Below are positions 33,856 through 42,301 of a DNA stretch of 64,000 nt, one piece after another. The translations under genes were made by a program, and so were the position numbers. This stretch comes from Dyadobacter arcticus. Lineage in GTDB: Bacteria > Bacteroidota > Bacteroidia > Cytophagales > Spirosomataceae. Below the pieces are notes generated by a model. It was not told the DNA's origin. It ran no database searches and worked only from the letters and a program-made list of their open reading frames with translations. The DNA lies in assembly GCF_011762185.1 (NCBI RefSeq), contig NZ_JAASQJ010000006.1:1-64000 (forward strand). The letters are read 5' to 3'. How positions within the stretch are numbered: the first letter of the stretch is position 1; each line of letters begins with the position of its first letter.

Positions 33856-34287
33856 ATGCCGACACAAATTATAGATGTTTTAGGAGGACAAAAAGCTTTC
33901 AGGCAGCCTATTGATAGCTTTTTGTCTTTTATTGCAGCTACAGAAAAGGGATTTCCTATTTCAGTGGCCCAACGGATTCAAAAGCAATTGGAGCTCTCCA
34001 ATAAACAATTCAGTCAAATGCTTAATTTGTCTGAGAGCACTTTTCAACGCCGAATTAAAAGTCAGTCTGCATTATCTGCGGGAGAAAGCGAAAAAGTAGT
34101 TGATCTTTCCAAAATCATTGCCAAAGGCCTCGATGTTTTCGAAAACGAAAATGACCTTAAAGTCTGGCTCAACAGCCCAATCCTTGCACTAGGAAGTAAA
34201 AAGCCAATTGAACTTCTCAGTTATTCAATTGGCCGAGAGGAGATTTTGAATGTCTTGTTCAGAATAGAGCACGGAATTTTCTCCTAG
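33856..34287 (+). CDS. Xre/MbcA/ParS-type antitoxin (DUF2384)
   Basis: This 143-residue protein has an N-terminal Xre-like helix-turn-helix (VAQRIQKQLELSNKQFSQMLNLSESTFQRRIK at about 37-68) and the C-terminal toxin-binding DUF2384 domain with DVFENENDLKVWLNSPILALGSKKPIELLS. It is the antitoxin of a RES-type module. An in-frame ATG at 33826 lies inside the perfect inverted repeat and only eight bases after the -7 box, so I prefer ATG 33856. One base separates its stop from the toxin start, so translation is coupled. Confidence 0.88.
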   Translation: MPTQIIDVLGGQKAFRQPIDSFLSFIAATEKGFPISVAQRIQKQLELSNKQFSQMLNLSESTFQRRIKSQSALSAGESEKVVDLSKIIAKGLDVFENENDLKVWLNSPILALGSKKPIELLSYSIGREEILNVLFRIEHGIFS

Positions 34288-34288
34288 C

Positions 34289-34738
34289 ATGCGCCTCTAC
34301 CGTATCGCATCACCTGTTTATGCAAATGATCTTTCGGGAATTGGCTGTCTTTACACGAGCGGGCGGTGGCATTTCAAGGGAACGCGGATACTATACACTT
34401 CCGAGCATATCTCTTTATCAAAACTTGAAATTCTGGCAAATTCACCTGTAATCCCTAAAAATCAGGTTTTGGTTACCATAGAAATTCCCGATACCGCGGA
34501 GGTGAAAGAGATTATTTCCGCAGAACTTCCGGATAATTGGTGGGATTTTCCATTTTCCAACGCTTTGGCTGATATCACAGAAACCTGGATTATAGAAGGC
34601 GCTTACTGGATTTTGAAAGTCCCATCCGCCCAAAGTTCCGATGAATACAATTACCTTTTAAATCCTTCTCATCAGGAACATCGTGCTGCCCGGATTATTA
34701 AAGTTGAGCCAATCCATTTTGATAAGCGATTGAAATAA
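34289..34738 (+). CDS. RES-domain toxin
   Basis: This 149-residue protein has the RES core: RLYRI at the N terminus, GRWHFKGTRILYTSE with its conserved Arg and Glu, and the late helices with AADITETW and conserved NYLLNPSH..ARIIKVEPIHFDKRL. RES toxins consume NAD+ by phosphorolysis or hydrolysis and stop growth. The gene follows the antitoxin by one base and is the partner expected for a Xre/MbcA type. No other genes belong to the unit; the next gene begins 16 bases later in the same direction. Confidence 0.88.
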   Translation: MRLYRIASPVYANDLSGIGCLYTSGRWHFKGTRILYTSEHISLSKLEILANSPVIPKNQVLVTIEIPDTAEVKEIISAELPDNWWDFPFSNALADITETWIIEGAYWILKVPSAQSSDEYNYLLNPSHQEHRAARIIKVEPIHFDKRLK

Positions 34739-34754
34739 TTTCTCATAGTACTAT

Positions 34755-35942
34755 ATGAATGCCATTAACCGCTTTTTAGTAAATCCCCGGGCTATACTTT
34801 TTGTTTTTTTCAGCATTGCGCTGTTTGCAAGTTTGCAATCCTATTTTGGAGGCTTGAAAAGTTTCGTTGAAGGAGGGAAACTTTACACCACTTATAACAA
34901 CTACATCATTTTCAAGCTATCCTTTTTTCACCTGATTCAAGACAAGGATTTGTATTTGCCTTTTTTGGATGAGCAGGGTGATTTTTTTAAATACAGCCCA
35001 ACGTTCGCGTTAATTTTTGGAATTTTAGCAGTGCTCCCTGATGTCCTGGGACTTTCACTCTGGAACATTATTAATGCAGTCGTCCTCTTTTCCTCGGTTT
35101 ATTATTTGCCAAGAACCGATATCCGCACCAAAGGATTGATATTTGTTTTTATGCTGGTGGAATTGCTTACCACCGTCCAGAATGAGCAGAGTAACGCACT
35201 AATGGCTGGCTTAATGCTATTTACATTTGGCTTTTTGGAAAGACGGAAATACTGGATGGCCTCGCTATGCCTGGTTTCGACAATCTTCATCAAGCTGTTT
35301 GGCATTGTCGGCCTGGCGCTTTACTTACTTTATCCCAACAAACTCAAACTGACTTACACAACGGCATTTTGGGCTGTGATTTTTACACTCCTGCCTCTCG
35401 TAGTTGTTGATCGTGACCAATTTATTTTTCTCTATAAAAGCTGGGCTAGTCTCTTATCCGATGATCAATCTTTCTCAGCTGGGTTGTCTGTAACACGCTG
35501 GCTAACAACATGGTTTGGCTGGAATATTAATAAAACATATGTTAGCGTTGCTGGCGTATTTTTATTCTGTCTGCCGCTTTTAAGAATTAAACAATATCAA
35601 AATTTCGTATTCCGGACCCTTATACTTTCCTCCATCCTCATTTGGGTGGTTATTTTCAACCATCGGGCCGAGTCTGCAACCTTCATTATTGCAATCGGCG
35701 GTGTGGCATTGTGGTATTATTCGCAATATCCCTCCAAAGAGAACTACATTTTACTGGTGCTGGCGTTTGTCTTTACCACATTATCTCCTACCGATCTTTT
35801 TCCAAAATTTGTGAGAAACGAATGGATGAAACCCTATGTGATCAAAGCAGTGCCCTGTATTCTGATTTGGGTGAAAATTACTTTTGATTTACTCTGGGGA
35901 AAATTTATTCAGAGACCGCACGGAAGTGAAGCAAACGAGTAA
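34755..35942 (+). CDS. GT87-like (DUF2029) membrane glycosyltransferase
   Basis: This 395-residue protein has about ten membrane helices and the DUF2029/GT87 hallmark after helix 2, DFFKYSPTFALIFGILAVLPD, with the acidic loop DKDLYLPFLDEQGD before it. Members use polyprenyl-phosphate sugar donors to build envelope glycans. It starts 16 bases after the RES toxin stop but is unlikely to belong to the toxin-antitoxin unit functionally. Which sugar it moves is unknown. It ends at a bidirectional hairpin. Confidence 0.78.
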   Translation: MNAINRFLVNPRAILFVFFSIALFASLQSYFGGLKSFVEGGKLYTTYNNYIIFKLSFFHLIQDKDLYLPFLDEQGDFFKYSPTFALIFGILAVLPDVLGLSLWNIINAVVLFSSVYYLPRTDIRTKGLIFVFMLVELLTTVQNEQSNALMAGLMLFTFGFLERRKYWMASLCLVSTIFIKLFGIVGLALYLLYPNKLKLTYTTAFWAVIFTLLPLVVVDRDQFIFLYKSWASLLSDDQSFSAGLSVTRWLTTWFGWNINKTYVSVAGVFLFCLPLLRIKQYQNFVFRTLILSSILIWVVIFNHRAESATFIIAIGGVALWYYSQYPSKENYILLVLAFVFTTLSPTDLFPKFVRNEWMKPYVIKAVPCILIWVKITFDLLWGKFIQRPHGSEANE

Positions 35943-35943
35943 A

Positions 35944-35972
35944 TGCCAGACGAATGCTGCATCCGTCTGGCA
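35944..35972. terminator. Bidirectional hairpin terminator
   Basis: TGCCAGACG (35944-35952) and CGTCTGGCA (35964-35972) form a perfect 9-bp stem with an 11-base loop. It lies between the convergent GT87-like and small secreted protein genes and is followed by a modest T run. Confidence 0.7.
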
Positions 35973-35986
35973 GATCATTTTGAACC

Positions 35987-36406
35987 TTAATTAACTCCAA
36001 CCAACGTGCGGTTTACTTCACGAACTTCACTGGTAGATAAGTAAATACTTTTCACCACCTTCTCTGTACCGTTGGCCACTTCCAACGTATAAATGCCATC
36101 TTCTATCTCAGAGAAATTCAGCTTTCTGCCTAATTTATCTATATTTCTTGGTACGATATCCTCCATCAAAACCTTCCCTTTTTGATCCAGCAGCCGAATA
36201 GCCAGGCGATCTCCTTTTTCCTTTTCTATCAAAAGATTCATTGTAACCGTGTCATTAACGCGGTACATCCCTACCCTGAATTTCTCACAGGTATTGTTTT
36301 TACATTCTTTAAGTTCAATGGGTGCTGCTGAGAGATTGTCGTTCAGCGTCAGGATTGCAAATGCTCCAATAGCAAGAGTTTTCATCAAGTTTTGCATGGC
36401 TTTCAA
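35987..36406 (-). CDS. Small secreted beta-rich protein of unknown function
   Basis: This 139-residue protein has a leader to about 28 and a mature part that reads as one beta-sandwich domain: VNDTVTMNLLIEKEKGDRLAIRLLDQKGKVLMED, then YTLEVANGTEKVVKSIYL. The strand pattern resembles the C-terminal domains of extracellular Bacteroidota proteins, but the T9SS motif is not clear enough to call. Two candidate Mets lie close to the start (36406, 36397), with little effect on the product. Function is unknown. Confidence 0.6.
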   Translation of the reverse strand: MKAMQNLMKTLAIGAFAILTLNDNLSAAPIELKECKNNTCEKFRVGMYRVNDTVTMNLLIEKEKGDRLAIRLLDQKGKVLMEDIVPRNIDKLGRKLNFSEIEDGIYTLEVANGTEKVVKSIYLSTSEVREVNRTLVGVN

Positions 36407-36509
36407 AGGTTTGATTGGTAAAAAGGATTGAGATTTTCACCAATGATGTAACCTATTCAGGCCATGTTGCATACAATATTTAGACGGCTAAATTCACGGG
36501 TCGAATGGT

Positions 36510-37502
36510 TTAGCCCCCGATTGCTATCATATTCCTGTTTTGCTCATACTCAGATTTGGCCTGCTTCTCGGAAAAATTGACATGGCCGCCATATGCAAAA
36601 TGTTTTTTGTGGAAATGCAAATAAATGAGGTCACGCACATCACTACCCTGTCGTAATGGTGTCAGAAGGTCGATTTCGGACGTATCGAAAAGACAGTTTT
36701 TTAGTTTTCCATCAGCAGTAAGGCGAATGCGGTTGCAACCGGCGCAAAATGGATGGGTTATAGTTCCAATAATACCGAATGTTCCCGCACCTCCATTTAC
36801 CTGAAAAGTATGTGCCGTATCATGCGAATCTCCTGCCAGCTGTACAAAGTCGTATTCACTTTTAACGGAAGTAAGTAAATCAGCATAGGAAATAATTTTA
36901 GACATATCCCACTGATTACCCTTGAAGGGCATAAATTCAATGAAACGCACGTGCAGGTTGGGTTCACGGAGCGTAAGTCCGACGAAGTCATTCACTTCAT
37001 CATCGTTCACGCCTCTCATGACGACCATATTGATTTTCACAATAAAACCCTCTGCAAGTAAAAGCCTGATGTTACTTAATGTTTTGCTAAAATGGTCGCG
37101 TTTTGTAATTGCGTAAAACCGCTCTTCTTGTAATGTATCCAGACTGACATTCAGCGAGCGAACCCCAGAGTTTTTTAGCGTGCCGATAAACTGGTCAACA
37201 AAAACCGCATTGGTAGTCAACGTAAGGGAAGACTGCAATTGACCCAATTCTTCGATAATTTGTCCAACATCCTTCCTGATCAACGGTTCACCGCCGGTAA
37301 GCCGGATTTTGTCAACACCCATATCCACGAAAATCTCAGCCAATGCCTGTATTTCATCGGCCTGCATCAACCATTTGGAAGGCATAAACTGCATATCCTC
37401 CTTGGGCATGCAATAGGTGCAACGCAAATTGCACTTATCCGTCAGCGAAATGCGCAGATAAGTATGTTTACGTCCAAATGTGTCAACTATCGGTAATGAC
37501 AT
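36510..37502 (-). CDS. moaA: GTP 3',8-cyclase MoaA
   Basis: This 330-residue radical SAM enzyme makes the first intermediate of molybdenum cofactor, turning GTP to 3',8-cyclo-GTP. The N-terminal cluster motif CNLRCTYC, the GGEPL SAM-binding stretch, and the C-terminal second-cluster cysteines in CAGCNRIRLTADGKLKNC are all complete. The protein ends in GG, as expected for MoaA. It begins 18 bases after the moaCB stop and is the last gene of the operon. Confidence 0.96.
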   Translation of the reverse strand: MSLPIVDTFGRKHTYLRISLTDKCNLRCTYCMPKEDMQFMPSKWLMQADEIQALAEIFVDMGVDKIRLTGGEPLIRKDVGQIIEELGQLQSSLTLTTNAVFVDQFIGTLKNSGVRSLNVSLDTLQEERFYAITKRDHFSKTLSNIRLLLAEGFIVKINMVVMRGVNDDEVNDFVGLTLREPNLHVRFIEFMPFKGNQWDMSKIISYADLLTSVKSEYDFVQLAGDSHDTAHTFQVNGGAGTFGIIGTITHPFCAGCNRIRLTADGKLKNCLFDTSEIDLLTPLRQGSDVRDLIYLHFHKKHFAYGGHVNFSEKQAKSEYEQNRNMIAIGG

Positions 37503-37520
37503 TTTATACTTTCAAAATTA

Positions 37521-38426
37521 TCAATGCTTGTTTCCTTCCAAAACACTAAAAACATGCAAAACTTGTGGAAAAAGGGCATCCATATATTCTATAACGCCGC
37601 CTGTGCTACCGGGCATCGTGATAATGAATGTTTCTCCTGCAAAACCTGCAACGGACCTCGAAAGCATGGCAGTTGGAATTCTTTCCTGTCCGTAGCTCCG
37701 TGCAGCTTCGGCTATTCCGGGAATTTCGCGGTCGAGTAATTCGGCAACCGCTTCTGGGGTAACATCCCGATGCGACAGGCCGGTTCCGCCCGTAATTAAA
37801 ACCATTTGATAATCGGCTGCACAAAGTGAACTTATCTTTTCCTGAATGCTCACTTTATCATCCGGCACAATACTGTAGTCTTGCACGGACAACTTTATCG
37901 TTTCCAATTTTTCGATAATTTTTTTGCCGGATTTATCTTCTCCAATTCCTTTCGAGATGCTGTCTGAACAAACAATTACCGCGATTTTGAGATGTTCAGG
38001 TACAGCTTTCCGGTCACTTTTTCCGCCTTTTTTTTCCAATAACCTGATATTCCTGATCTCAATACCTTTATCGATGGGTTTGAGCATATCGTACATGGTC
38101 AGTGCCACCACGGATGCACCGTGCATAGCCTCCACTTCGACGCCTGTTTTGTATATTGTTTTGACAGTTAGTTCTATAATGATAGTCAATTCCTCAATCC
38201 TATATTTTACAGCAGTATACTCGATAGGTATCGGATGACAATCCGGCAAGAGGTCCGGAGTCTTTTTTACCGCCAAAAATCCCGCCGCTTTGGCCATTTC
38301 AAAAACATCCCCTTTTGGGACATTTCTGCTTTCAATAGCTGCAATCGTTTCGGGCTTACTCACCTGGACAATGGCCTGCGCGGTTGCAATTCTCAGGGTA
38401 TTGGTTTTATGGGTAATGTCGACCAT
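37521..38426 (-). CDS. moaCB: Bifunctional MoaC-MoaB fusion protein
   Basis: This 301-residue protein joins two activities. Residues 1-148 are MoaC (cyclic pyranopterin phosphate synthase), with LPDCHPIPI, VEVEAMHGASVVALTMYD and conserved Asp/Lys in YDMLK. Residues about 149-301 are MoaB/MogA-like (molybdopterin adenylyltransferase) with VIVCSDSIS, TGGTGLSHRDVTPEA and MPGSTGG. The fusion is known in Bacteroidota. It puts two sequential steps on one chain and means no separate mogA is needed here. Confidence 0.93.
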   Translation of the reverse strand: MVDITHKTNTLRIATAQAIVQVSKPETIAAIESRNVPKGDVFEMAKAAGFLAVKKTPDLLPDCHPIPIEYTAVKYRIEELTIIIELTVKTIYKTGVEVEAMHGASVVALTMYDMLKPIDKGIEIRNIRLLEKKGGKSDRKAVPEHLKIAVIVCSDSISKGIGEDKSGKKIIEKLETIKLSVQDYSIVPDDKVSIQEKISSLCAADYQMVLITGGTGLSHRDVTPEAVAELLDREIPGIAEAARSYGQERIPTAMLSRSVAGFAGETFIITMPGSTGGVIEYMDALFPQVLHVFSVLEGNKH

Positions 38427-38501
38427 TAGTTAATGAGTGAATTTTGAATGAGTGAATGATTGAATGTACGTCAGCCTTTGATGGCCGACGGCCGAAGTTC
38501 A

Positions 38502-38951
38502 TCATCCATTTTCCTTCCAAACGTACTCTCCTTTATCCCCAATCAATTCCTTTCCAAAAATCGGGACGTTGGCTTTGACTTCTTCTACAATAAATTCGGA
38601 TGCTTCGAAGGCGGCGCGGCGGTGGGGGGAGGATACAAAGACAAAAAGGCTGATCTCACCAGTGGGAACGATGCCAAGGCTGTGGTAAATGTGCAGGCAT
38701 GTCAACTCAAATTTGGCGAAAGCCGCTTCACGAATTGCATGAAAGGTTTTTTCAGCCATTTCTTCATAAGCGGAGTATTCAATGCCCGTTACAATTCCCT
38801 CATCTTTCTGATCGGCCCTGATTTGTCCAAGGAAAATAGCATGTGCACCAATCGTCGTTTTGGACTGATGGCTGGCAATGGACTTTGATACAAAGTCCGG
38901 ACTTATCGGGCCCTGCACAAATACTTTTTTAGGCTTATGGATCTTTTCCAT
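38502..38951 (-). CDS. moaE: Molybdopterin synthase catalytic subunit MoaE
   Basis: This 149-residue subunit has the MoaE layout: GAHAIFLGQIR, YEEMAEKTFHAIREAA, H..LG.VPTGE.S.FV.VSSPHR, and FGKE with the reactive lysine near the C terminus. With MoaD it puts two sulfurs into the cyclic pyranopterin. It lies 75 bases before moaCB on the strand; the spacer holds short GAATGAGTGAA repeats and no gene. Order and direction fit a moeA-moaD-moaE-moaCB-moaA operon. Confidence 0.94.
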   Translation of the reverse strand: MEKIHKPKKVFVQGPISPDFVSKSIASHQSKTTIGAHAIFLGQIRADQKDEGIVTGIEYSAYEEMAEKTFHAIREAAFAKFELTCLHIYHSLGIVPTGEISLFVFVSSPHRRAAFEASEFIVEEVKANVPIFGKELIGDKGEYVWKENG

Positions 38952-38976
38952 TCACATGTTTTAATGATTGTCAATA

Positions 38977-39216
38977 TTAACCGCCTGCAAATGGCGGCAA
39001 TACCGCTATTTCAGCTGCTAGCTCAATAGGTACAAAATCCTCCGAAATTTTTTGGTTAACGGCAATCTTGAATTTCTTCTCACGCATGGAAGGATATTTC
39101 TCCAACAACAAACCGCGGAACTTACCTACCGTCAATTGCTCATCCATTGTCCAAACCTCGTCAGCCTGACCGGCCATTTCTGCCAGCATTCCAAAGTATG
39201 TGATATGAACACTCAT
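38977..39216 (-). CDS. moaD: Molybdopterin synthase sulfur carrier MoaD
   Basis: This 79-residue ubiquitin-like protein ends LPPFAGG, with the Gly-Gly terminus that is adenylated and turned into a thiocarboxylate before it supplies sulfur to MoaE. Length and the beta-grasp pattern fit. The gene lies 25 bases upstream of moaE and 21 bases after moeA, so they form one operon. Confidence 0.93.
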   Translation of the reverse strand: MSVHITYFGMLAEMAGQADEVWTMDEQLTVGKFRGLLLEKYPSMREKKFKIAVNQKISEDFVPIELAAEIAVLPPFAGG

Positions 39217-39237
39217 GTCTTAATTTTGATTAATATT

Positions 39238-40428
39238 TCAAAAAGGAAGCAGATGAACTTCCACCAACTCTCCCGATTCCACTTTACTTTGGCTTACCGG
39301 TAAGTAAATAATGGCATTAGCAACAGCAAACGAGCGTAATGCAAACGATTCCTGTCCGTCTAATGGCATTACCTCGTCACCTTCGACAAGCGCCTTCAAA
39401 AATTCATCCCGCTCACCGTCAAACGAATATGCATATTTACTGGGCAGTTTCAAGGATCTGAGAAAAGGATCTTTTCGCCCGGTCATGATCCTGATGGCTG
39501 GAAGCACGTACTCATAGTAACAAACAAGCGATGAAGCAGGATTCCCAGGAAGCGCAAAAAATAGTTTTTCTTCCCTTTTCCCAAACATCAGCGGCTTACC
39601 AGGCTTCTGCCTCACTTTGTAAAACACCTGTTCGGCGCCGATTACCTGCAAAGCAACACCCACAAAATCATAATCGCCGACTGAAATTCCACCTGAAGCC
39701 AGGATCACATCATTGTTTTCGGTCAATTCCTTGAACGCTTGAATAGTAGAATCCAGGTCATCGTCTGCGTATTTTAACTCAATATCAAAAATGCCTTCCT
39801 GCGATAATGCTGCAATGAGCATGGCCGAATTTGACTCGTAAATCTTCCCCGCAACCAAGGGCTCGCCCACTTTAAGCAATTCATCGCCTGTTAATAGCAA
39901 GCCAATTCTCGGCTTTCTGAATACTGTCACCTGGTTAACATTCATGCCCTGCAAAAAGCCGATACTTCCGGGAGAGAGGTAAGTACCCTGAGTTAATGCT
40001 ACCGCACCTTCACTGATTTGTCTGCCAATTTCCCGCACGTTTTTCCCAGCTGATACCGGGAATTCATTGATAACGATTTCATTTTCAACCAATGACGTAT
40101 GCTCTTGCATAATCACAGCCGTAGCTTCTGCGGGAACCCGCGCGCCTGTAAATATCCGGATCGCATTTCCGCTAATCATCTCAGAAACTTCCGTTTGCCC
40201 CGCTTTTGATTCGCCAGTAAGTTTCAGGATTGTCCCATTTTTAACAATATCTGTGTGAATGATTGCATAGCCGTCCATGGAAGATTGCCGGAACGAAGGC
40301 AACGAAATGGTCGCGATAACGTCCTCAGCCAGAACATAACCCAGAGCATCCGCGAGACCTCTCGTTTCGATTGATAGAACCTTGCTATTGGCAATAACTT
40401 TCTGCTTAGCCTCGTTAACAGTAACCAT
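39238..40428 (-). CDS. moeA: Molybdopterin molybdenumtransferase MoeA
   Basis: This 396-residue enzyme adds molybdate to adenylylated molybdopterin. Landmarks are SMDGYAII near the N terminus, TGDELL, LASGGISVGDYDFV, KPGKPLMFG and PGNPASS, all positioned as in the MoeA domain 3. The C-terminal domain with VEGDEVMPLDGQESFALRSFAVANAI is also normal. It is the first gene of the operon and its promoter must lie in the 467-base spacer upstream. Confidence 0.94.
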   Translation of the reverse strand: MVTVNEAKQKVIANSKVLSIETRGLADALGYVLAEDVIATISLPSFRQSSMDGYAIIHTDIVKNGTILKLTGESKAGQTEVSEMISGNAIRIFTGARVPAEATAVIMQEHTSLVENEIVINEFPVSAGKNVREIGRQISEGAVALTQGTYLSPGSIGFLQGMNVNQVTVFRKPRIGLLLTGDELLKVGEPLVAGKIYESNSAMLIAALSQEGIFDIELKYADDDLDSTIQAFKELTENNDVILASGGISVGDYDFVGVALQVIGAEQVFYKVRQKPGKPLMFGKREEKLFFALPGNPASSLVCYYEYVLPAIRIMTGRKDPFLRSLKLPSKYAYSFDGERDEFLKALVEGDEVMPLDGQESFALRSFAVANAIIYLPVSQSKVESGELVEVHLLPF

Positions 40429-40895
40429 AAAGATGAAAATGCGGTCGGAATTCGCAAGTTAATACATCATATACTCAAAAAATATTCCTCATATAGACTC
40501 TTCTTCTACACAAGTTCTTACAAAATTTTTGACTTTTTGCTGAGAATGCGGCATTTTCAAGCATGAAAATTTTCGTAAATATCTGATTATCAACTCAAAA
40601 GGTTATCCATAAATAACTTTATCTCGATAAAATCCTATTTTTATTCAGGGTTTACATTTGGCGACAAGATGTTTTTCCCAATCAAAATTTCAATTTTCGC
40701 TCGGTTAACAAGGATTTTCGAAGCCTTCGCCGTGAAACACCAAATCGCTAAATATTGAATTAATACTACAAATCTTTTTATAATTGCCTATAAATCAGAT
40801 TTTTACTCAAAAATGAAATTTTTTTAATACAAACTCCGTTATCTTTGCACTTTGGGCAAAGCCCTAAATCATATGTTTCACGAAATATCAAATGA
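40429..40895. other. AT-rich intergenic region between moeA and the transglycosylase
   Basis: This 467-base stretch holds the divergent promoters of moeA (minus) and the lytic transglycosylase (plus) and no gene. A/T-rich tracts such as 40495-40560 and 40590-40640 are visible. GGGCAAAGCCC at about 40854-40864 can form a small hairpin in the transglycosylase leader. No riboswitch-like structure is clear to me, although a Moco RNA element would be the expected one here. Confidence 0.5.
40840..40847 (+). promoter_or_regulatory. -7 box of the lytic transglycosylase promoter
   Basis: TATCTTTG matches TAnnTTTG exactly and lies 49 bases before the ATG at 40896. The -33 element is a weak T-rich tract only. 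Confidence 0.5.
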
Positions 40896-41666
40896 ATGAT
40901 TAGACTTATCTTTATGGCCTTCTCAATTGCAATAATGGGGGAATCACCCGTGAGCGAGGTGGAGGTGGAAAAGAAGGAACTGAAAGAAATTACTATTATA
41001 GATTCAGATCTTCTTGCTATTGACTTCTGTGGCGAAGCCATCCCATTAACGGAGCTTCGAATTGCCGAGCGATATCAAACCATGATCAGAAATTACGACA
41101 ACCCCACCTTTCGTAAGCTGATGACCACGACAAAAAAAAGAATGCGGATTATTGAACCCATTCTAAAAAAGTACGGAGTACCAGCCGATTTCAAATATAT
41201 TCCTCTGATAGAGAGCGCCATGAATGACGATGTTACGTCACGAAAAGGTGCAGTAGGGTACTGGCAGCTGATGCCTGGTACCGCAAAAGCATTAGGACTG
41301 GTAATTAATGACACCAGGGACGATCGCAAACATCTCACCAAATCGACACATGCTGCGGGCAAGTACCTTCGCAATCTGCACCGCCAGCTCGGATCATGGA
41401 CATTGGTAGCTGCTGCCTATAACGCAGGACCAACCCACATCCAAAATAAAATGGACTCGCAGAACAAGGATGATTATTTCAAACTTCGTTTAAATTCAGA
41501 AACAGCAAGGTATATCTACAAATTGCTTGCAGTAAAAGAATGGTTCTCTAATCCGGAAAGAAGCCGGGAATGGGGAAGCGGGGACGTGGTCGACCGTCTT
41601 GCCGATTTTAAAGTGGAGGAGAAAAAAGCCCAGATCCAATTGGCAAAATCCTCGTCGGACTCATAA
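40896..41666 (+). CDS. Lytic transglycosylase (GH23, SLT domain)
   Basis: This 256-residue protein has the SLT/MltD-like catalytic domain: KYIPLIESAMNDD with catalytic Glu106, GAVGYWQLMPGTAKALGL, and AAAYNAGPTHI..KM. It cleaves peptidoglycan glycan strands non-hydrolytically, giving 1,6-anhydroMurNAc. The N-terminal hydrophobic stretch (1-15) is short and may act as a signal sequence. No LysM repeats follow. It has its own promoter and a strong terminator, so it is monocistronic. Confidence 0.88.
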   Translation: MIRLIFMAFSIAIMGESPVSEVEVEKKELKEITIIDSDLLAIDFCGEAIPLTELRIAERYQTMIRNYDNPTFRKLMTTTKKRMRIIEPILKKYGVPADFKYIPLIESAMNDDVTSRKGAVGYWQLMPGTAKALGLVINDTRDDRKHLTKSTHAAGKYLRNLHRQLGSWTLVAAAYNAGPTHIQNKMDSQNKDDYFKLRLNSETARYIYKLLAVKEWFSNPERSREWGSGDVVDRLADFKVEEKKAQIQLAKSSSDS

Positions 41667-41690
41667 CCATCATTATTTTATTTAAAAGCG

Positions 41691-41727
41691 ACACAAAGAA
41701 AAGGATACACTATTCTTTTCTTTGTGT
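41691..41727 (+). terminator. Terminator of the lytic transglycosylase gene
   Basis: A perfect 13-bp stem (41691-41703 with 41715-41727) with an 11-base loop is followed by TTTT. It lies 25 bases after the stop and before the cyclophilin gene. Confidence 0.85.
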
Positions 41728-41790
41728 TTTTATAACGTTCCTGTTTCACACCTGAAACAACTTTCCATTTACCAAATACTCTCTTTAAAT

Positions 41791-42234
41791 ATGACAAAAG
41801 CGGAAATGATCACCGATAAAGGGACCATGCTGATTGAATTCTACGATCAGGATGCGCCTATTGCAGTGAAAAACTTTGTTGACCTTTCTAAAAAAGGCTT
41901 TTACGACGGATTAATTTTCCATCGTGTTATCCCTGACTTCATGGTTCAGGGTGGTGATCCTACGGGTACTGGCCGTGGAGGCCCTGGTTACAAGATCAAA
42001 TGCGAGCTGAGCGGTGGTAATCAATACCATGATCGCGGTGTTTTATCTATGGCCCATGCTGGCCGTGATACGGGCGGCTCTCAGTTCTTCATTTGTCACA
42101 GCCGCACTAACACGGCGCATTTAGATGGAAATCATACTTGTTTTGGAAAAGTAGTCGAAGGTGTTGATACCGTAGACCTGCTTCGCCAGGGAGATAAAAT
42201 CCAGAAGATTACAGTGATCGAAGAAGAAGCTTAA
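41791..42234 (+). CDS. Peptidyl-prolyl cis-trans isomerase, cyclophilin type
   Basis: This 147-residue cyclophilin has the usual segments: APIAVKNFVDL, FHRVIPDFMVQGGDPTGTGRGGPGY, MAHAGRDTGGSQFFIC and LDGNHTCFGKVVEG. The first Arg and the QFF segment are the active-site ones. The frame is open from 41722, but ATG 41791 gives the standard start. It acts in the cytosol by default, as no signal peptide is seen. Confidence 0.92.
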   Translation: MTKAEMITDKGTMLIEFYDQDAPIAVKNFVDLSKKGFYDGLIFHRVIPDFMVQGGDPTGTGRGGPGYKIKCELSGGNQYHDRGVLSMAHAGRDTGGSQFFICHSRTNTAHLDGNHTCFGKVVEGVDTVDLLRQGDKIQKITVIEEEA

Positions 42235-42247
42235 TAGCAAGTTTTCT

Positions 42248-42285
42248 CAAACAAAAATGGCCCGATATCGGGCCATTTTTGTTTG
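42248..42285. terminator. Perfect 19-bp palindromic bidirectional terminator
   Basis: Positions 42248-42266 are the exact reverse complement of 42267-42285, with no bases between the arms. The CG-rich centre is flanked by A5 and T5. It serves cyclophilin on plus and the symporter gene on minus. Confidence 0.9.
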
Positions 42286-42301
42286 AACGATATCGGAATT
42301 T

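Noticed and set aside
38427-38501. GAATGAGTGAA-type short repeats between moaCB and moaE as a repeat element
   Set aside because: Only two or three imperfect copies of a low-complexity word; too weak for a feature call.
38460-38888. 142-residue plus-strand frame opposite moaE
   Set aside because: It lies antisense to moaE, which is certain from its motifs, and has no recognised domain.
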